Counted from the first letter of the stretch, positions 52,743-62,198 are shown. The stretch is DNA of 64,000 nt from Novosphingobium cyanobacteriorum (GCF_029436685.1 NZ_JAROCY010000004.1:62001-126000), one strand, 5' to 3'. The notes: generated by a model from the sequence alone, not told the origin. Made by a program: numbers and translations.

Positions 52743-53276
52743 ATGGCACGGCAAGGTCGATCCACCGATTGGGGCTTTCCCCGCTGGCGCGGCTATGGCG
52801 CCGGGCGCGAAGCCGCGCCCGTGCGGCTGTGCGACCGCGCCGGGTGCGATGAACGCGGCGATTGCCCCGCGCCCAAATCCCCCAACAGCCCCGATCGCTG
52901 GTATTTCTGCGAACGCCACGCCGCCGAATACAACGCCGGGTGGAACTACTTCGAAGGGCTGGACAAGGAAGAGGCCGAACGCCGCGAACAGGCAGAACGC
53001 GGCGAAGCCTCGGGCTTCCGCCAGTCGTCCTGGGCAGAATGGGGCGGATCGGGCGATGGCACCCGCAGCCGTGACGAACTGCGCGCCCTTGAAGCCTTGG
53101 GCCTCGATCCGGATGCGGATTACGAAGCGGTGAAGAAGGCCTGGCGCACCAAGGCCAAGCTGGTCCACCCCGATGTCCGCCCCGGAGACGAGGAAGCCGC
53201 CAAGGAATTCCGCAAGCTGCAAGTCTCCTACGAAGTCCTCCGCGCCGCGGAGGAGCGGCGCGAATGGCGCGGGTGA
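52743..53276 (+). CDS. J-domain protein
   Basis: A 177-residue cytoplasmic protein with a C-terminal J domain (about 120-175): ALEALGLDPDADYEAVKKAWRTKAKLVHPD, the HPD tripeptide that stimulates DnaK, and FRKLQVSYEVLRAAEE. The N-terminal part has a cysteine cluster (RLCDRAGCDERGDCPAP, WYFCERHAAEYNAGW) that may bind zinc. ATG at 52743 preferred over 52707, which adds residues overlapping the terminator. Confidence 0.9.
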   Translation: MARQGRSTDWGFPRWRGYGAGREAAPVRLCDRAGCDERGDCPAPKSPNSPDRWYFCERHAAEYNAGWNYFEGLDKEEAERREQAERGEASGFRQSSWAEWGGSGDGTRSRDELRALEALGLDPDADYEAVKKAWRTKAKLVHPDVRPGDEEAAKEFRKLQVSYEVLRAAEERREWRG

Positions 53277-53319
53277 TATAGCTCTCTACCCTTCAGGGGG
53301 GAGCGGGGACTTCGCACCC

Positions 53320-53703
53320 CTACCGCGGATGCAGCCGGTTCAGTGCAATCCCCGCCAGGTTCTGCGCCCGCCGCACATGCCTTACCGGTGGCACGTGCTC
53401 GCCCGCCAGCGCGCGGAACGCCGCCAGATGATGCGCCACCTCGGCTGCGGGCCGCGCCAGTCCGCTCGCCACCCGCACCACTGCCAGCGCATCGCCGATC
53501 AGTACGAAGTCGGCCAGCCCTTCCGCCTGCGCCCACCGCAGCGCCTCGATCAGCGCCAGCCATTCGGCATCCTGATGCGTGCCCCTGCCATGGTCGCGGC
53601 GGATATGCGCCTGCCCGCGCAGCATCACCGCCGTCTCGATCGGGCCGGGGTTGGGACGGCAGCCGCCGTCGAAGAACACTTTGGTGCGCGCGCGGTTTGC
53701 CAT
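53320..53703 (-). CDS. RNase H-like protein
   Basis: A 127-residue protein with an RNase HI-type fold: FFDGGCRPNPG carries the first catalytic Asp, AEWLALIEALRWA the Glu, and FVLIGDALAVVRV the second Asp. These match reverse-transcriptase-like RNase H proteins of bacteria, which cut RNA in RNA-DNA hybrids or act on unknown targets. The C-terminal part has VRRAQNLAGIALNR. Divergent from the pseudouridine synthase by 12 bases. Confidence 0.82.
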   Translation of the reverse strand: MANRARTKVFFDGGCRPNPGPIETAVMLRGQAHIRRDHGRGTHQDAEWLALIEALRWAQAEGLADFVLIGDALAVVRVASGLARPAAEVAHHLAAFRALAGEHVPPVRHVRRAQNLAGIALNRLHPR

Positions 53704-53715
53704 TAGGGCGGATGC

Positions 53716-54267
53716 ATGGCCCGCCTGATCCTGTTCAACAAGCCTTATGGCGTCCTCAGCCAGTTCACCGATACGGCTGGCGCAGAAGCGCGGGCCACGC
53801 TGTCGGATCATATCGCCATCCCCGGCGTCTATCCCGCCGGGCGGCTGGATCGCGACAGCGAAGGCCTGCTCCTGCTTACCGATGATGGCCGCCTGCAGGC
53901 GCGCATCGCCGATCCGCGCTTCAAGCTGGCGAAGACGTATTGCGTGCAGGTTGAAGGCGAGCCCGACGAAGCCGCACTCGCCGCGCTGCGCGAGGGCGTG
54001 CGCCTGAACGACGGGATGACCCTGCCGGCCGATGCGCGCCGCATTGCCGAACCCGCCGGGCTGTGGCCGCGCGATCCGCCGGTGCGCTTTCGCAAGACCG
54101 TGCCCGATTGCTGGATCGAACTCGCCATCCGCGAAGGCCGCAATCGCCAGGTCCGCCGCATGACTGCCGCCGTCGGCCACCCCACCCTGCGCCTCGTCCG
54201 CTGGCGCATCGGTGACTGGACGCTGGACGGCCTTGCGCCGGGCGAATGGCGCGAACTGAGGGTCTAG
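53716..54267 (+). CDS. rRNA pseudouridine synthase, RluE/RsuA type
   Basis: A 183-residue enzyme converting uridine to pseudouridine in rRNA. The catalytic-Asp motif is [17 protein letters not shown]; the family start [14 protein letters not shown] and late [24 protein letters not shown] agree. It lacks the N-terminal S4 domain, as does RluE (U2457 of 23S rRNA), which is the closest guess. Its stop overlaps the cca stop by four bases, convergently (CTAG). Confidence 0.93.
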   Translation: MARLILFNKPYGVLSQFTDTAGAEARATLSDHIAIPGVYPAGRLDRDSEGLLLLTDDGRLQARIADPRFKLAKTYCVQVEGEPDEAALAALREGVRLNDGMTLPADARRIAEPAGLWPRDPPVRFRKTVPDCWIELAIREGRNRQVRRMTAAVGHPTLRLVRWRIGDWTLDGLAPGEWRELRV

Positions 54268-55448
54268 GCCGTCAACTGGGCAAGCGCCTGATCCAGCAGC
54301 GCGGGAATCGCCGCATCGTCGAAACCGGCCGCGATCCAGCCATCTTCCACCCTGCGCAGCGTGCGCGCCACGTCAGGCCCGGCGGAAACGCCGCGCGCCA
54401 CCACGTCGCCGCCTTTCAGCGGAAAGCGCGGCGGTTCCCATCCCTGCAGCGCCGCCGTGGCCCGATTGGTCAGCAGCAGGCGGTCCAGCGCCTCCTCGCG
54501 CCCGATGCGATAGACCATGGCGCGCGGGTCGGTGCTGGCATCTGCGCTGCGCCCCGCCGCGCTCGCCATGCGCTTGCGCTGCGCGGTGGACAGGCGCAGC
54601 CGGGCCGCCACCTGCTCTGCCGTCGCAGGGTCAGCCGGCAGGATCGCCGCCATGCGCCGCACCGCATCGCCCGCCACGCCCTCGCGCACCTCGGCCGCCA
54701 CCAGCGCCGCCAGGGGCGCAGGGTCCGCTTCTGGCAACACCTGCGCCAGAACGCCCAGTTCGGCCATCCGCGCAATTGTCGGCGCGGGGTCGGGCAGGCC
54801 CAGCAGGTTCAGCAGTTCGCCCGCGATCCGCTCGCGCGAAAGGCCTTTCAGCCCCGCCGCCAGCGCGGATACCGCCGCCTCGGCTTCGGCATCCGCCGGG
54901 ATCGATCCGAACCGCGCCTGGAACCGGAAATAGCGCAGGATGCGCAGGTAATCCTCGCGGATGCGCTGTTCGGCATCGCCGATGAAGCGCACGCGCCGCG
55001 CCTTCAGATCGTCCAGCCCGCCGAACCAGTCATGCACCTGCAGCGTGCGCGGATCGGCATAGAGCGCGTTTATGGTGAAGTCGCGCCGCGCGGCGTCGTC
55101 CTGCCAATCCTGCGCGAACTCGACCACCGCGTGGCGGCCGTCGGTCTCCACATCCTTGCGCAGCGTGGTGATTTCCACGGGCCCGTCGGCCAGCACTGCC
55201 GTGACGGTGCCGTGGGCAAGGCCGGTCGGCACGGCCTTTATTCCCGCCGCCTGCAGCCGCGCCATCGTCTCTTCCGGCAGAAGCCGGGTGGCCATGTCGA
55301 TGTCCTTCACCGGCAATCCCAGCAGGGTATCGCGCACCGCCCCGCCCACGAAGCGGCAATTGCCCTCTTCGGCAGGATCAAGTGCTTGAACCAGCGCGGA
55401 AATGCTGGCGCGGCGGGTCCATGGGGCTGGGGGCAGCAGGTTACGCAT
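54264..55448 (-). CDS. cca: CCA tRNA nucleotidyltransferase / poly(A) polymerase family
   Basis: A 394-residue class II nucleotidyltransferase. The catalytic motif reads [24 protein letters not shown] with Dx[12 protein letters not shown] and [30 protein letters not shown] follow, as in CCA-adding enzymes of alphaproteobacteria. The C-terminal region is helical. The ATG at 55448 overlaps the nudix stop by eight bases. Poly(A) polymerase activity cannot be excluded from sequence, but only one such gene is seen here. Confidence 0.93.
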   Translation of the reverse strand: MRNLLPPAPWTRRASISALVQALDPAEEGNCRFVGGAVRDTLLGLPVKDIDMATRLLPEETMARLQAAGIKAVPTGLAHGTVTAVLADGPVEITTLRKDVETDGRHAVVEFAQDWQDDAARRDFTINALYADPRTLQVHDWFGGLDDLKARRVRFIGDAEQRIREDYLRILRYFRFQARFGSIPADAEAEAAVSALAAGLKGLSRERIAGELLNLLGLPDPAPTIARMAELGVLAQVLPEADPAPLAALVAAEVREGVAGDAVRRMAAILPADPATAEQVAARLRLSTAQRKRMASAAGRSADASTDPRAMVYRIGREEALDRLLLTNRATAALQGWEPPRFPLKGGDVVARGVSAGPDVARTLRRVEDGWIAAGFDDAAIPALLDQALAQLTA

Positions 55449-56043
55449 TCCAAGGCATTCTATGGGCAAGGTTGCTGATGATCCCGGCCGTCACCCCCCA
55501 CACCCGATGCCCTTCCCACAGGATCTCGATGTAGTGGCCGTGGTGCCCGTTGACGCTCGCCGGCACGCGGGTGTGGTTGGCGGGATCGAGGAGGAAGGCC
55601 AGCGGCGGTTCGAACCATGCCGCCACCTCCAGCGGGTTGGGCATCAGCGGCAGGTCGGCAGGCACGGTGGCGAGCACGGGGGTGATGTCATAGCCCGATC
55701 CGGTGCGATATCGGTCGCTCTCCCCCACCACGTGGACCAGCTCTGGGGGGATGCCCAGTTCCTCGTTCGCCTCGCGCAGCGCCGCCTCCACCGGCGTCTC
55801 GCCCGCGTCGATCTTGCCGCCGGGGAAGGCCGCCTGCCCGGGGTGCGACCGCATGTTGGACGGACGGTGGATCAGCAGGACGCCGGGGCCATCGGGATGG
55901 TCGGGCCGGTCGGTCACCGCGATCAGCACCGCCGCCGGGCGCAGCGGCTTGCCGGGGGTGAAGCGCCAGTCCTCGTAGAGCGGCTCGCGCGGCTCCGCGT
56001 GGCCCTGGTGAAACAGCGTGGTCAGCCGCTCGATCAGGCTCAT
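55441..56043 (-). CDS. NUDIX hydrolase, CoA pyrophosphatase type
   Basis: A 200-residue hydrolase. The Nudix box GGKIDAGETPVEAALREANEELGI follows the NudL-type segment LLIHRPSNMRSHPGQAAFPGG, which indicates a CoA or CoA-derivative pyrophosphatase. Starts in a four-base overlap with the DUF1285 gene and ends overlapping cca; the three form a tight operon with the GNAT gene. Confidence 0.93.
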   Translation of the reverse strand: MSLIERLTTLFHQGHAEPREPLYEDWRFTPGKPLRPAAVLIAVTDRPDHPDGPGVLLIHRPSNMRSHPGQAAFPGGKIDAGETPVEAALREANEELGIPPELVHVVGESDRYRTGSGYDITPVLATVPADLPLMPNPLEVAAWFEPPLAFLLDPANHTRVPASVNGHHGHYIEILWEGHRVWGVTAGIISNLAHRMPWNA

Positions 56044-56612
56044 GCCGCAGGCGCCAGCGCAAAGCGCCGCCCCATGCTCTCCACCGCCAGCGCCTCCACC
56101 GGTGAGACGGTGAGCGCATGGTCGATCAGCTGGCCATAGGTGCTGCGGTTGAGCCGCGCCTCCACGCCATGGCGCACGGCGAGGTAGAACGCCGGCAGGT
56201 CCGCGCTGCCCGCCACGCGCAGGGGGTTGTCGGGGCCGAGCAGCACGATCTCGTCGGTGTTGAGCCGGAAGGCGATCACCGGCCGCCCCTGTTCATCCTG
56301 CCTGACTTCCATGTCGGTGGCGATGAAGGCGGCATCGTCCACCGCAATGGCCAGCCGCTCGAACGGAGTGACCAGCCAGTGCTGCCCCGCTCCATCGCGC
56401 GTCAGCAGGCCTGAAAAGGCGCGGACCATGGCCGGTCGGGTGATCCGCCCGCCCTGGTGGAACCACGTGCCATCGGCGGCGATGCGCATCTCGGAATCGC
56501 CGGTCCGTTCGGGCGTCCACTGGTCCAGCGGCGGCAGGCGGCGCGCCGCCGCTTCGGCAGCCAGTTCGGCCAGCGACAGCGCGGCAAGTTCAGGAGGCGG
56601 GACGTATGGCAC
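56040..56612 (-). CDS. DUF1285 family protein
   Basis: A 190-residue protein of the DUF1285 family, found in many proteobacteria, function unknown. Features are WTPERTGDSEMRIAADGTWFHQGGRITRPAMVRAFSGLL and LVTPFERLAIAVDDAAFIATD; the fold is two beta-rich domains. The GTG at 56612 lies 23 bases after the GNAT stop; a longer frame to 56738 overlaps the GNAT gene and is unlikely. Confidence 0.85.
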   Translation of the reverse strand: MPYVPPPELAALSLAELAAEAAARRLPPLDQWTPERTGDSEMRIAADGTWFHQGGRITRPAMVRAFSGLLTRDGAGQHWLVTPFERLAIAVDDAAFIATDMEVRQDEQGRPVIAFRLNTDEIVLLGPDNPLRVAGSADLPAFYLAVRHGVEARLNRSTYGQLIDHALTVSPVEALAVESMGRRFALAPAA

Positions 56613-56635
56613 GGCGACTGCCCTGCCAGATCGGT

Positions 56636-57145
56636 TCAGCGCCGCCAAGGCCCCAGCATGCCCTCTTGGGGCAGGACGGCCGGATTGGCGGTGCGGCAGA
56701 GCAGCCGACGCTGCTCGAACGGGCCGGGCAGCTTCCACCCGGCGGTGTGCGCGTTGGAAAAGCCGAAGAAGCGTTCGTAGTATTCCGGATCGCCGATCAT
56801 CACCTGCGGCAGCGGCGCGCGCGGATCGATGGCGGTGAGCGCCGCGGTCATCAGCGCCTTGCCATAGCCCTTGCCCTGGTCATCCGGCATCACCGCCACC
56901 GGGCCGACCATGATCATCGGATGCGCACGGCCCTGCGCGTCGGTGAGCGCCACCGGCCAGCACTGGATGGAGCCGGCCAACATCTCGTTCTCGTCCACCG
57001 CGGCAAACGACAGCGCGGGCAGCCAGTCCATCCCTTCGCGCACCTTGTACGCCGTGCGCTGCCGCCGTTCGGGCTCGAACGCGGTATCGAGCAGGTCTTC
57101 GACAAGCGCCGGATCGACATCGGCAAGCGGAATGATGGTGGCCAC
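56636..57145 (-). CDS. GNAT-family N-acetyltransferase
   Basis: A 169-residue GNAT protein of the YhbS type. The acetyl-CoA motif reads VGPVAVMPDDQGKGYGKALMTAAL, followed by VMIGDPEYYERFFGFSNA. The GTG at 57145 opens ATIIPLADVDPALVEDLLDTAF; longer readings add low-complexity residues. First gene of the GNAT-DUF1285-nudix-cca run. Substrate unknown. Confidence 0.88.
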   Translation of the reverse strand: MATIIPLADVDPALVEDLLDTAFEPERRQRTAYKVREGMDWLPALSFAAVDENEMLAGSIQCWPVALTDAQGRAHPMIMVGPVAVMPDDQGKGYGKALMTAALTAIDPRAPLPQVMIGDPEYYERFFGFSNAHTAGWKLPGPFEQRRLLCRTANPAVLPQEGMLGPWRR

Positions 57146-57228
57146 GGCGGCGCTTTCAACAAGGAAACTGGAACGGGGCCGATAGCGATGGGGGGAAGGG
57201 GGCGCAAGGGCGGGTGCCCGTCGCCAAC

Positions 57229-57645
57229 CTAGCCAGACTTGCGGGGTCTGCCCCCCTTTGCGCCATTGGCCCGTGCTGCGGCGGCCTTTGCGGCCGAGCG
57301 TGCCTGTCCTGCGCGCCGCGCCATGTAGGCGCTTGTGCCGAAAAGGCCGGCAAGCAGGCCGGGGATCGAAAGATCGACGTCGAGCGCCTCCCAATGCAGG
57401 CCATAACCATTGCCAAGCACCTCGAAGGCGGCAAGCTCGTCATCGCTCGCATTCTCGAGTCCTTGCGCCAGGTGTGGCGGGAACGTGAACGTGCAGCCGT
57501 TGGTAAGCGCCACCACCATCCGGCCCCGGCGACGATCATAGCGCGCGCTGGCCGCTCTCGGTTCGATCTGCGCCGCGATCCGGCCGCGCTCCTCGGCGGC
57601 AGCCAGTTGCGCTTCGCTCGGCTCGATTGTGACAGCCTCAGCCAT
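57229..57645 (-). CDS. DUF2442 family protein
   Basis: A 138-residue protein with the DUF2442 core FTFPPHLAQGLENASDDELAAFEVLGNGYGLHWEALDVDLSIPGLLAGLFG and a basic C-terminus ending AKGGRPRK. The ATG at 57645 overlaps the preceding DUF4160 gene by eight bases. DUF4160-DUF2442 pairs are common mobile gene pairs with toxin-antitoxin-like organisation; activity is unproven. Confidence 0.85.
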   Translation of the reverse strand: MAEAVTIEPSEAQLAAAEERGRIAAQIEPRAASARYDRRRGRMVVALTNGCTFTFPPHLAQGLENASDDELAAFEVLGNGYGLHWEALDVDLSIPGLLAGLFGTSAYMARRAGQARSAAKAAAARANGAKGGRPRKSG

Positions 57646-57850
57646 GAATTTCTCTCCAACGCGCCAGAAGCGCCTGCTGCTCATCCACAATTACCTGCAT
57701 GGCGCGCCGCACATCGCCTCGCTTCATGCCCTCTATGGTCACGACCTCCGTCTTGCCGTCGGCTCCGCGCAGATTGATCTTCGCATGCCCGTCGCCAAAC
57801 ACGTGGACATGGGCTGGCGCATGGTCATCGACGAAGATGATGAAGCGCAT
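57638..57850 (-). CDS. DUF4160 family protein
   Basis: A 70-residue protein with the DUF4160 signature IIFVDDHAPAHVHVFGDGHAKI and VVTIEGMKRGDVRRAMQVIVDEQQALLARW. The acidic-His cluster suggests metal or nucleic-acid contact. First of the overlapping DUF4160-DUF2442 pair. Confidence 0.88.
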   Translation of the reverse strand: MRFIIFVDDHAPAHVHVFGDGHAKINLRGADGKTEVVTIEGMKRGDVRRAMQVIVDEQQALLARWREIHG

Positions 57851-58071
57851 GCCATGAGCGCGGTGCCGGTGACCATGGAATCAAATAACCTATCGAGATG
57901 GGTTTTTCAACGGCAAGTGCACGATCTTCCTGCATATCGCCTTTCACCCCGCCCCGCCCCGTGCATGTTCTGCAACTGCGGCGCGAAAAAGTCACTTTAC
58001 CGGTTTCTAATACAGGCGTAGCGCGCCACCCAAGTCGCTGAAAAACGGCGATGCGCAGGGGAGTACCAAAC

Positions 58072-59490
58072 GTGGCGAACGGCATTGATCCGCATTCGGC
58101 CGCGCTTTTGCTGGCGCGACTCCAGTTTGCCTTCACGGTGAGCTTTCATTTCATCTTTCCGGCCTTTTCCATCGGCCTCGCCAGCTATCTGGCGGTGCTT
58201 GAGGCGCTGTGGCTGAAGACGGGCAAGGCGCTCTACCTCGACCTGTTCCGGTACTGGCTGAAGATCTTCTCGGTCGCCTTCGCGATGGGCGTCGTTTCGG
58301 GTCTGGTCATGTCGTACCAGTTCGGCACCAACTGGTCGGTGTTCTCCGACAAGGCGGGCGGCGTGATCGGGCCGCTGATGGCCTATGAAGTGCTGACCGC
58401 CTTCTTCCTCGAAGCCGGGTTCCTCGGCGTGATGCTGTTCGGCATGGGGCGCGTTGGCAAGGGGCTGCACTTCGCCGCGACGCTGATGGTGGCGGTGGGC
58501 ACGTTCATTTCCGCGTTCTGGATCCTGTCGGTCAATTCGTGGATGCAGACGCCGACCGGGTACGAGATCGCGCCCGATGGCCGCCTGCTGCCGGGGCCGA
58601 GCTGGCTGGCGATCATCTTCAATCCCAGCTTTCCCTATCGGCTGGTCCACACGGTGATCGCGGCGTACCTGACGACGGCGCTGGCGGTGGGCGCGGTGGC
58701 GGCGTGGCACCTGCTGCGCGGATCGACCAATGCCCATGCCCGCAAGATGTTCTCGATGGCGATGTGGATGGCGGCGGTGGTCGCGCCGATCCAGATCGTG
58801 GCGGGCGATGCGCACGGGCTGAACACGCTGGAGCACCAGCCGGCCAAGGTCATGGCGATGGAGGGGCATTACCAGTCGCACGCCGATGGCGCGCCGCTCT
58901 ACCTGTTCGGCGTGCCGGACGACAAGGCGCAGAAGCTGGACTACGCCATCGCCATTCCCAAGGCCTCAAGCCTGATCCTGAAGCACGATCCCGATGCGCC
59001 GCTGGCCGGGCTGGACAGGGTGGCGCCGGACAAGCGCCCGCCGGTGGCGGTGCTGTTCTGGTCGTTCCGCATCATGGTCGGGCTCGGCTTCCTGATGGCG
59101 GGGCTGGGGCTGTGGAGCCTGTGGGCGCGGTGGCGCGGCAGGCTCTACGATGCGCCGTGGCTGCACCGGCTGGCCGTGGCGATGGGGCCATCGGGCTTCA
59201 TCGCGGTGATCGCCGGCTGGGTGACGACCGAGGTGGGGCGCCAGCCTTATACGGTCTATGGCCTGCTCACCACGGCGGAAAGCCGCAGCCCGATCGCCGC
59301 GCCGGCGGTGGCGACATCGCTGGTGGCGTTCGTGCTGGTCTATTCCGCGGTGTTCGGCGTGGGCATCTGGTATCTGCTGAAGCTGATGGCATCGCCACCG
59401 CATCCCCATGAGTCCGGGCCGGAAAGGGCGCCGATCCGCACTGCCGGGATCACCCCGGCGCCGCAGCATGTGGAAGGAGCCGCGGCATGA
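58072..59490 (+). CDS. cydA: Cytochrome bd-type quinol oxidase subunit I
   Basis: A 472-residue membrane subunit holding hemes b558, b595 and d. Motifs: the early heme His in SFHFIFPAFSIGLASY, MSYQFGTNW, EAGFLGVMLFG, HLLRGS, and GRQPYTVYGLLTTAES near the C-terminus. The Q-loop is short, as in the cyanide-insensitive (CIO) branch. AGGGGAG eight bases before the GTG at 58072 supports that start over an ATG at 58051. Oxidises quinol and reduces oxygen at high affinity. Coupled to cydB by ATGA. Confidence 0.95.
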   Translation: MANGIDPHSAALLLARLQFAFTVSFHFIFPAFSIGLASYLAVLEALWLKTGKALYLDLFRYWLKIFSVAFAMGVVSGLVMSYQFGTNWSVFSDKAGGVIGPLMAYEVLTAFFLEAGFLGVMLFGMGRVGKGLHFAATLMVAVGTFISAFWILSVNSWMQTPTGYEIAPDGRLLPGPSWLAIIFNPSFPYRLVHTVIAAYLTTALAVGAVAAWHLLRGSTNAHARKMFSMAMWMAAVVAPIQIVAGDAHGLNTLEHQPAKVMAMEGHYQSHADGAPLYLFGVPDDKAQKLDYAIAIPKASSLILKHDPDAPLAGLDRVAPDKRPPVAVLFWSFRIMVGLGFLMAGLGLWSLWARWRGRLYDAPWLHRLAVAMGPSGFIAVIAGWVTTEVGRQPYTVYGLLTTAESRSPIAAPAVATSLVAFVLVYSAVFGVGIWYLLKLMASPPHPHESGPERAPIRTAGITPAPQHVEGAAA

Positions 59491-60494
59491 GCGTGAACCT
59501 CGATCTCGCCACCGTGTGGGCCTTCATCATCGCCTTTGCGGTGCTGATGTACGTGGTGATGGACGGCTTCGACCTTGGCATCGGCATCCTGTTTCCGGCG
59601 TTCCGGCCGGGGGAGGAGCGCGACCAGGCGATGAACGCCATTGCCCCGGTGTGGGACGGCAACGAGACCTGGCTGGTGCTGGGCGGGGGCGGGCTGTTCG
59701 CCGCCTTCCCGCTGGCCTATGCGGTGGTGCTGCCCGCCACCTATCCGCTGGTGATCGCGATGCTGCTGGGGCTGGTGTTCCGCGGCGTGGCGTTCGAATT
59801 CCGCTGGCGCGATCCGCGCCACCGCGCCTTGTGGGACATGGCGTTCTTTGCGGGATCGCTGGTGGCGGCGCTGGCGCAGGGGATCATCCTGGGCGCGCTG
59901 CTGCAGGGCATCCGCGTGGAAGGGCGCGCCTATGCCGGGGGCTGGCTCGATTGGCTGTCACCCTATTCGCTGCTGACCGGGGTGGGCGTGGTCTGCGGCT
60001 ATGCCCTGCTCGGCGCGTGCTGGCTGGCCATCAAGGTGGAAGGCAGCGCATTGGACCGCACGATCCGCCATGCCCGCATCGCCGCGCTGGCAACGCTCGG
60101 CGCGATGGCGGCGGTCAGCCTCGCCACGCCCTTCCTTGCCGGGCAATACTTTGCGCGGTGGTTCCAGATGCCGATGCTGGTGGCGCTGGCCCCGGTGCCG
60201 GTGGCGACGGTGGCGATCGCGGTGCTGCTGTGGCGCGCGCTGGGCCGGCGCGAGGAATGGCCGCCGTTCCTCTATGCGCTGGCGCTGTTCGGGCTGGGCG
60301 CGGTGGGGCTGGGCGTTTCGATGTGGCCCTATGTGGTGCCGCAATCGATCACCATCTGGCAGGCCGCCGCGCCGGAACGGTCACAGGTGTTCATGCTGGT
60401 GGGCGTGGCCCTGGTTATGCCGCTGATCCTCGCCTACACCGGCTGGGCCTACTGGGTGTTTCGCGGCAAGGTGGGTGACCATGGCTATCATTGA
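59487..60494 (+). CDS. cydB: Cytochrome bd-type quinol oxidase subunit II
   Basis: A 335-residue subunit with eight or nine membrane helices. Family landmarks: YVVMDGFDLGIGILFPAF, PVWDGNETWLVLGGGGLFAAFPLAYA, and late YVVPQSITIWQAAAPERSQVFMLVG. The small DUF2474 gene starts inside its last 14 bases. Confidence 0.96.
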   Translation: MSVNLDLATVWAFIIAFAVLMYVVMDGFDLGIGILFPAFRPGEERDQAMNAIAPVWDGNETWLVLGGGGLFAAFPLAYAVVLPATYPLVIAMLLGLVFRGVAFEFRWRDPRHRALWDMAFFAGSLVAALAQGIILGALLQGIRVEGRAYAGGWLDWLSPYSLLTGVGVVCGYALLGACWLAIKVEGSALDRTIRHARIAALATLGAMAAVSLATPFLAGQYFARWFQMPMLVALAPVPVATVAIAVLLWRALGRREEWPPFLYALALFGLGAVGLGVSMWPYVVPQSITIWQAAAPERSQVFMLVGVALVMPLILAYTGWAYWVFRGKVGDHGYH

Positions 60495-60627
60495 TCCCCG
60501 GCTCGATCCGGATGGCGCGCAGGGCGCGCCGCTCTGGCGGCGGCTGGCGTGGATGGCGGGGATCTGGGCGGCGAGCGTGGTGACGCTGGGCGTTGTGGCT
60601 GGTGTGCTTCGGATGTGGTTGTGGTAG
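60481..60627 (+). CDS. Small cytochrome bd-associated peptide (DUF2474)
   Basis: A 48-residue peptide read from ATG at 60481 to TAG at 60627. After a polar start, PLWRRLAWMAGIWAASVV leads into one hydrophobic helix ending LRMWLW. This matches DUF2474 peptides that follow cydAB in alphaproteobacteria and correspond to CydX/CbdX small subunits stabilising the oxidase. It overlaps cydB by 14 bases. Confidence 0.85.
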   Translation: MAIIDPRLDPDGAQGAPLWRRLAWMAGIWAASVVTLGVVAGVLRMWLW

Positions 60628-60635
60628 AGTCCACG

Positions 60636-60772
60636 TTCCTCCCCATTTTTGCGCAGCACAAATGGGGAGGTGGCAGCCGTCAGGCTGACAGAGGGGCCTA
60701 TACCCCTCCACCACCCACTTGGTGGGCGGTCCCCCTCCCCATCTGTCCTTCGGAAAAATGGGGAGGATAGGT
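60636..60772. repeat. Intergenic inverted-repeat element (CTCCCCATTT...AAATGGGGAG)
   Basis: Two nested hairpin-forming units in the 148-base gap between the small cyd gene and the regulator gene. One has CCTCCCCATTT/AAATGGGGAGG around GCGCAGC; the second has CCTCCCCAT.../...ATGGGGAGG around a TCCTTCGGA loop, with CACCCACTTGGTGGG between. A dispersed sphingomonad intergenic family; also serves as a convergent gene end. Confidence 0.75.
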
Positions 60773-60775
60773 GGC

Positions 60776-62173
60776 TTAGCTCTCCGCGAACGTGAACGGC
60801 TCGGCAGTGCGCCGGTAATCGTCCGGCAGGATCTCCCGCCCCAGCGGCGGCTCGGCCCGGGCGGTGCAGGCCGCGCGGTTGCACAGGCGGCAGGTGACGC
60901 CGATGGGGGTGGGCTCGGGCTGCGGGCCCTGCGCGTAGACGAGGCGGGGGGCGTGTTCGGCGGCGCAGGCGAGGGCTATGGCGCGGACGGCGGCAGGGCG
61001 ACCCCAGCTGCCGCCGCCCGAAGTGACGCTGCGCGCGATGGAGAAGAAGCGCTGGCCGTCGGGCAGTTCCAGCCACTGCGTGAGCACTTCGCCGGGGCGG
61101 CGGAACACGTCGTGCAGGGTCCATAGCGGACAGCCTCCGCCATGCGCGGCGAAGGGGAAGCCCGCGCCGTCGAGCCGCTTGGAGACGTTGCCCGCGGCAT
61201 CGACACGGATGAAGAAGAACGGCACGCGTTCCTGACCGGGGCGGTTGAGCGTGGTGAGCCGGTGGGCGACCTGTTCGAAGCTGGCGCCGAAGCGGCCGGC
61301 GAGCGCGTCCATGTCATAGGCATGGGCCTCCACCGCGCGGGCGAAGCGGTCGTAGGGCATGATCAGCGCGGCGGCGGCATAGGCGGCGAGCGCGCGGCGG
61401 ACCAATTGCGCGGCGGTTTCGCTGGCGAAGCTTTCCCCGCGCACCAGCGCGGCGATATCGGGCCGCAGCGCGGTGTAGGCAATGTGCAGCGCGATCTGCC
61501 AGGTGCGGGCCTGCAGGGGCAGCGTCTCTTCCAGCAGCAATTGCTCGGCGTGGCGGTCATAGCGGCGCAGCGCGCCCATCATCACGTCGGCGGGCAGCAG
61601 GCGCAGGCGCACGCCCTGCCTGCGCAGCCATTCCGCGCTGCCGCCGGCCTTGTCGATCTCCTCCGACAGCGCCTCGGCCTTGCTGTCCAGCGTCGGGAAG
61701 TAGTTGCGCCGGGCGGCGACGAAGCGCCGGGCCTCGCCCACCGGGTCGCTCGCAGCGTCTGTCCCGGCGCCCGCGCGCAGCCCGGCCAGCGCCTGCTGTT
61801 CGCGCATATAGGCGGTATGGAGCCGCAGCATCGCCTCGGTAATCCCCGGATAGCTGGTGGCGACATCGGCCACTTCCAGCGCGGGCAGGTCGATCTCGGC
61901 AAAGATCGGATCGCGCAGCACTTCGCTCAGGCGCCGGGCATAGTCGTCGCGCTCCTCCGCCGCGAGGTCGGCCATGTCGAGCCGGTAGGTGCGGGCGAGG
62001 CGCAGCAGCAGGTCCGCCGTCAACGGGCGCTGGTTGCGTTCAAGCAGTGCGATGTAGCTGGGCGATATGGCGAGCTCCTCGGCCATGGCCTGCTGCGTCA
62101 GCCCCAGTTCGCGGCGCAGGCGCTTCAGCCGCGGGCCGAGATAGAGCGGGCGGGAGACGGGTTCGCGGGCCAT
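60776..62173 (-). CDS. ScfR/RamB-type transcriptional regulator of short-chain acyl metabolism
   Basis: A 465-residue regulator. An XRE helix-turn-helix occupies about residues 10-65 (RLKRLRRELGLTQQAMAEEL, AISPSYIALLERNQRPLT). An IrrE/ImmA-like middle domain follows at about 150-310, with LQARTWQIALHIAYTALRP and RALAAYAAAALIMPYDRF. The C-terminal domain ends with the cysteine motif CRLCNRAAC. This layout belongs to the RamB/PrpR/ScfR group that senses short-chain acyl-CoA state and controls isocitrate lyase or propionate genes. Divergent from aceA, with a nine-base-arm palindrome between, supporting control of aceA and itself. Confidence 0.92.
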   Translation of the reverse strand: MAREPVSRPLYLGPRLKRLRRELGLTQQAMAEELAISPSYIALLERNQRPLTADLLLRLARTYRLDMADLAAEERDDYARRLSEVLRDPIFAEIDLPALEVADVATSYPGITEAMLRLHTAYMREQQALAGLRAGAGTDAASDPVGEARRFVAARRNYFPTLDSKAEALSEEIDKAGGSAEWLRRQGVRLRLLPADVMMGALRRYDRHAEQLLLEETLPLQARTWQIALHIAYTALRPDIAALVRGESFASETAAQLVRRALAAYAAAALIMPYDRFARAVEAHAYDMDALAGRFGASFEQVAHRLTTLNRPGQERVPFFFIRVDAAGNVSKRLDGAGFPFAAHGGGCPLWTLHDVFRRPGEVLTQWLELPDGQRFFSIARSVTSGGGSWGRPAAVRAIALACAAEHAPRLVYAQGPQPEPTPIGVTCRLCNRAACTARAEPPLGREILPDDYRRTAEPFTFAES

Positions 62174-62198
62174 GACAAGGATCCTGTGCAGTCAACAC

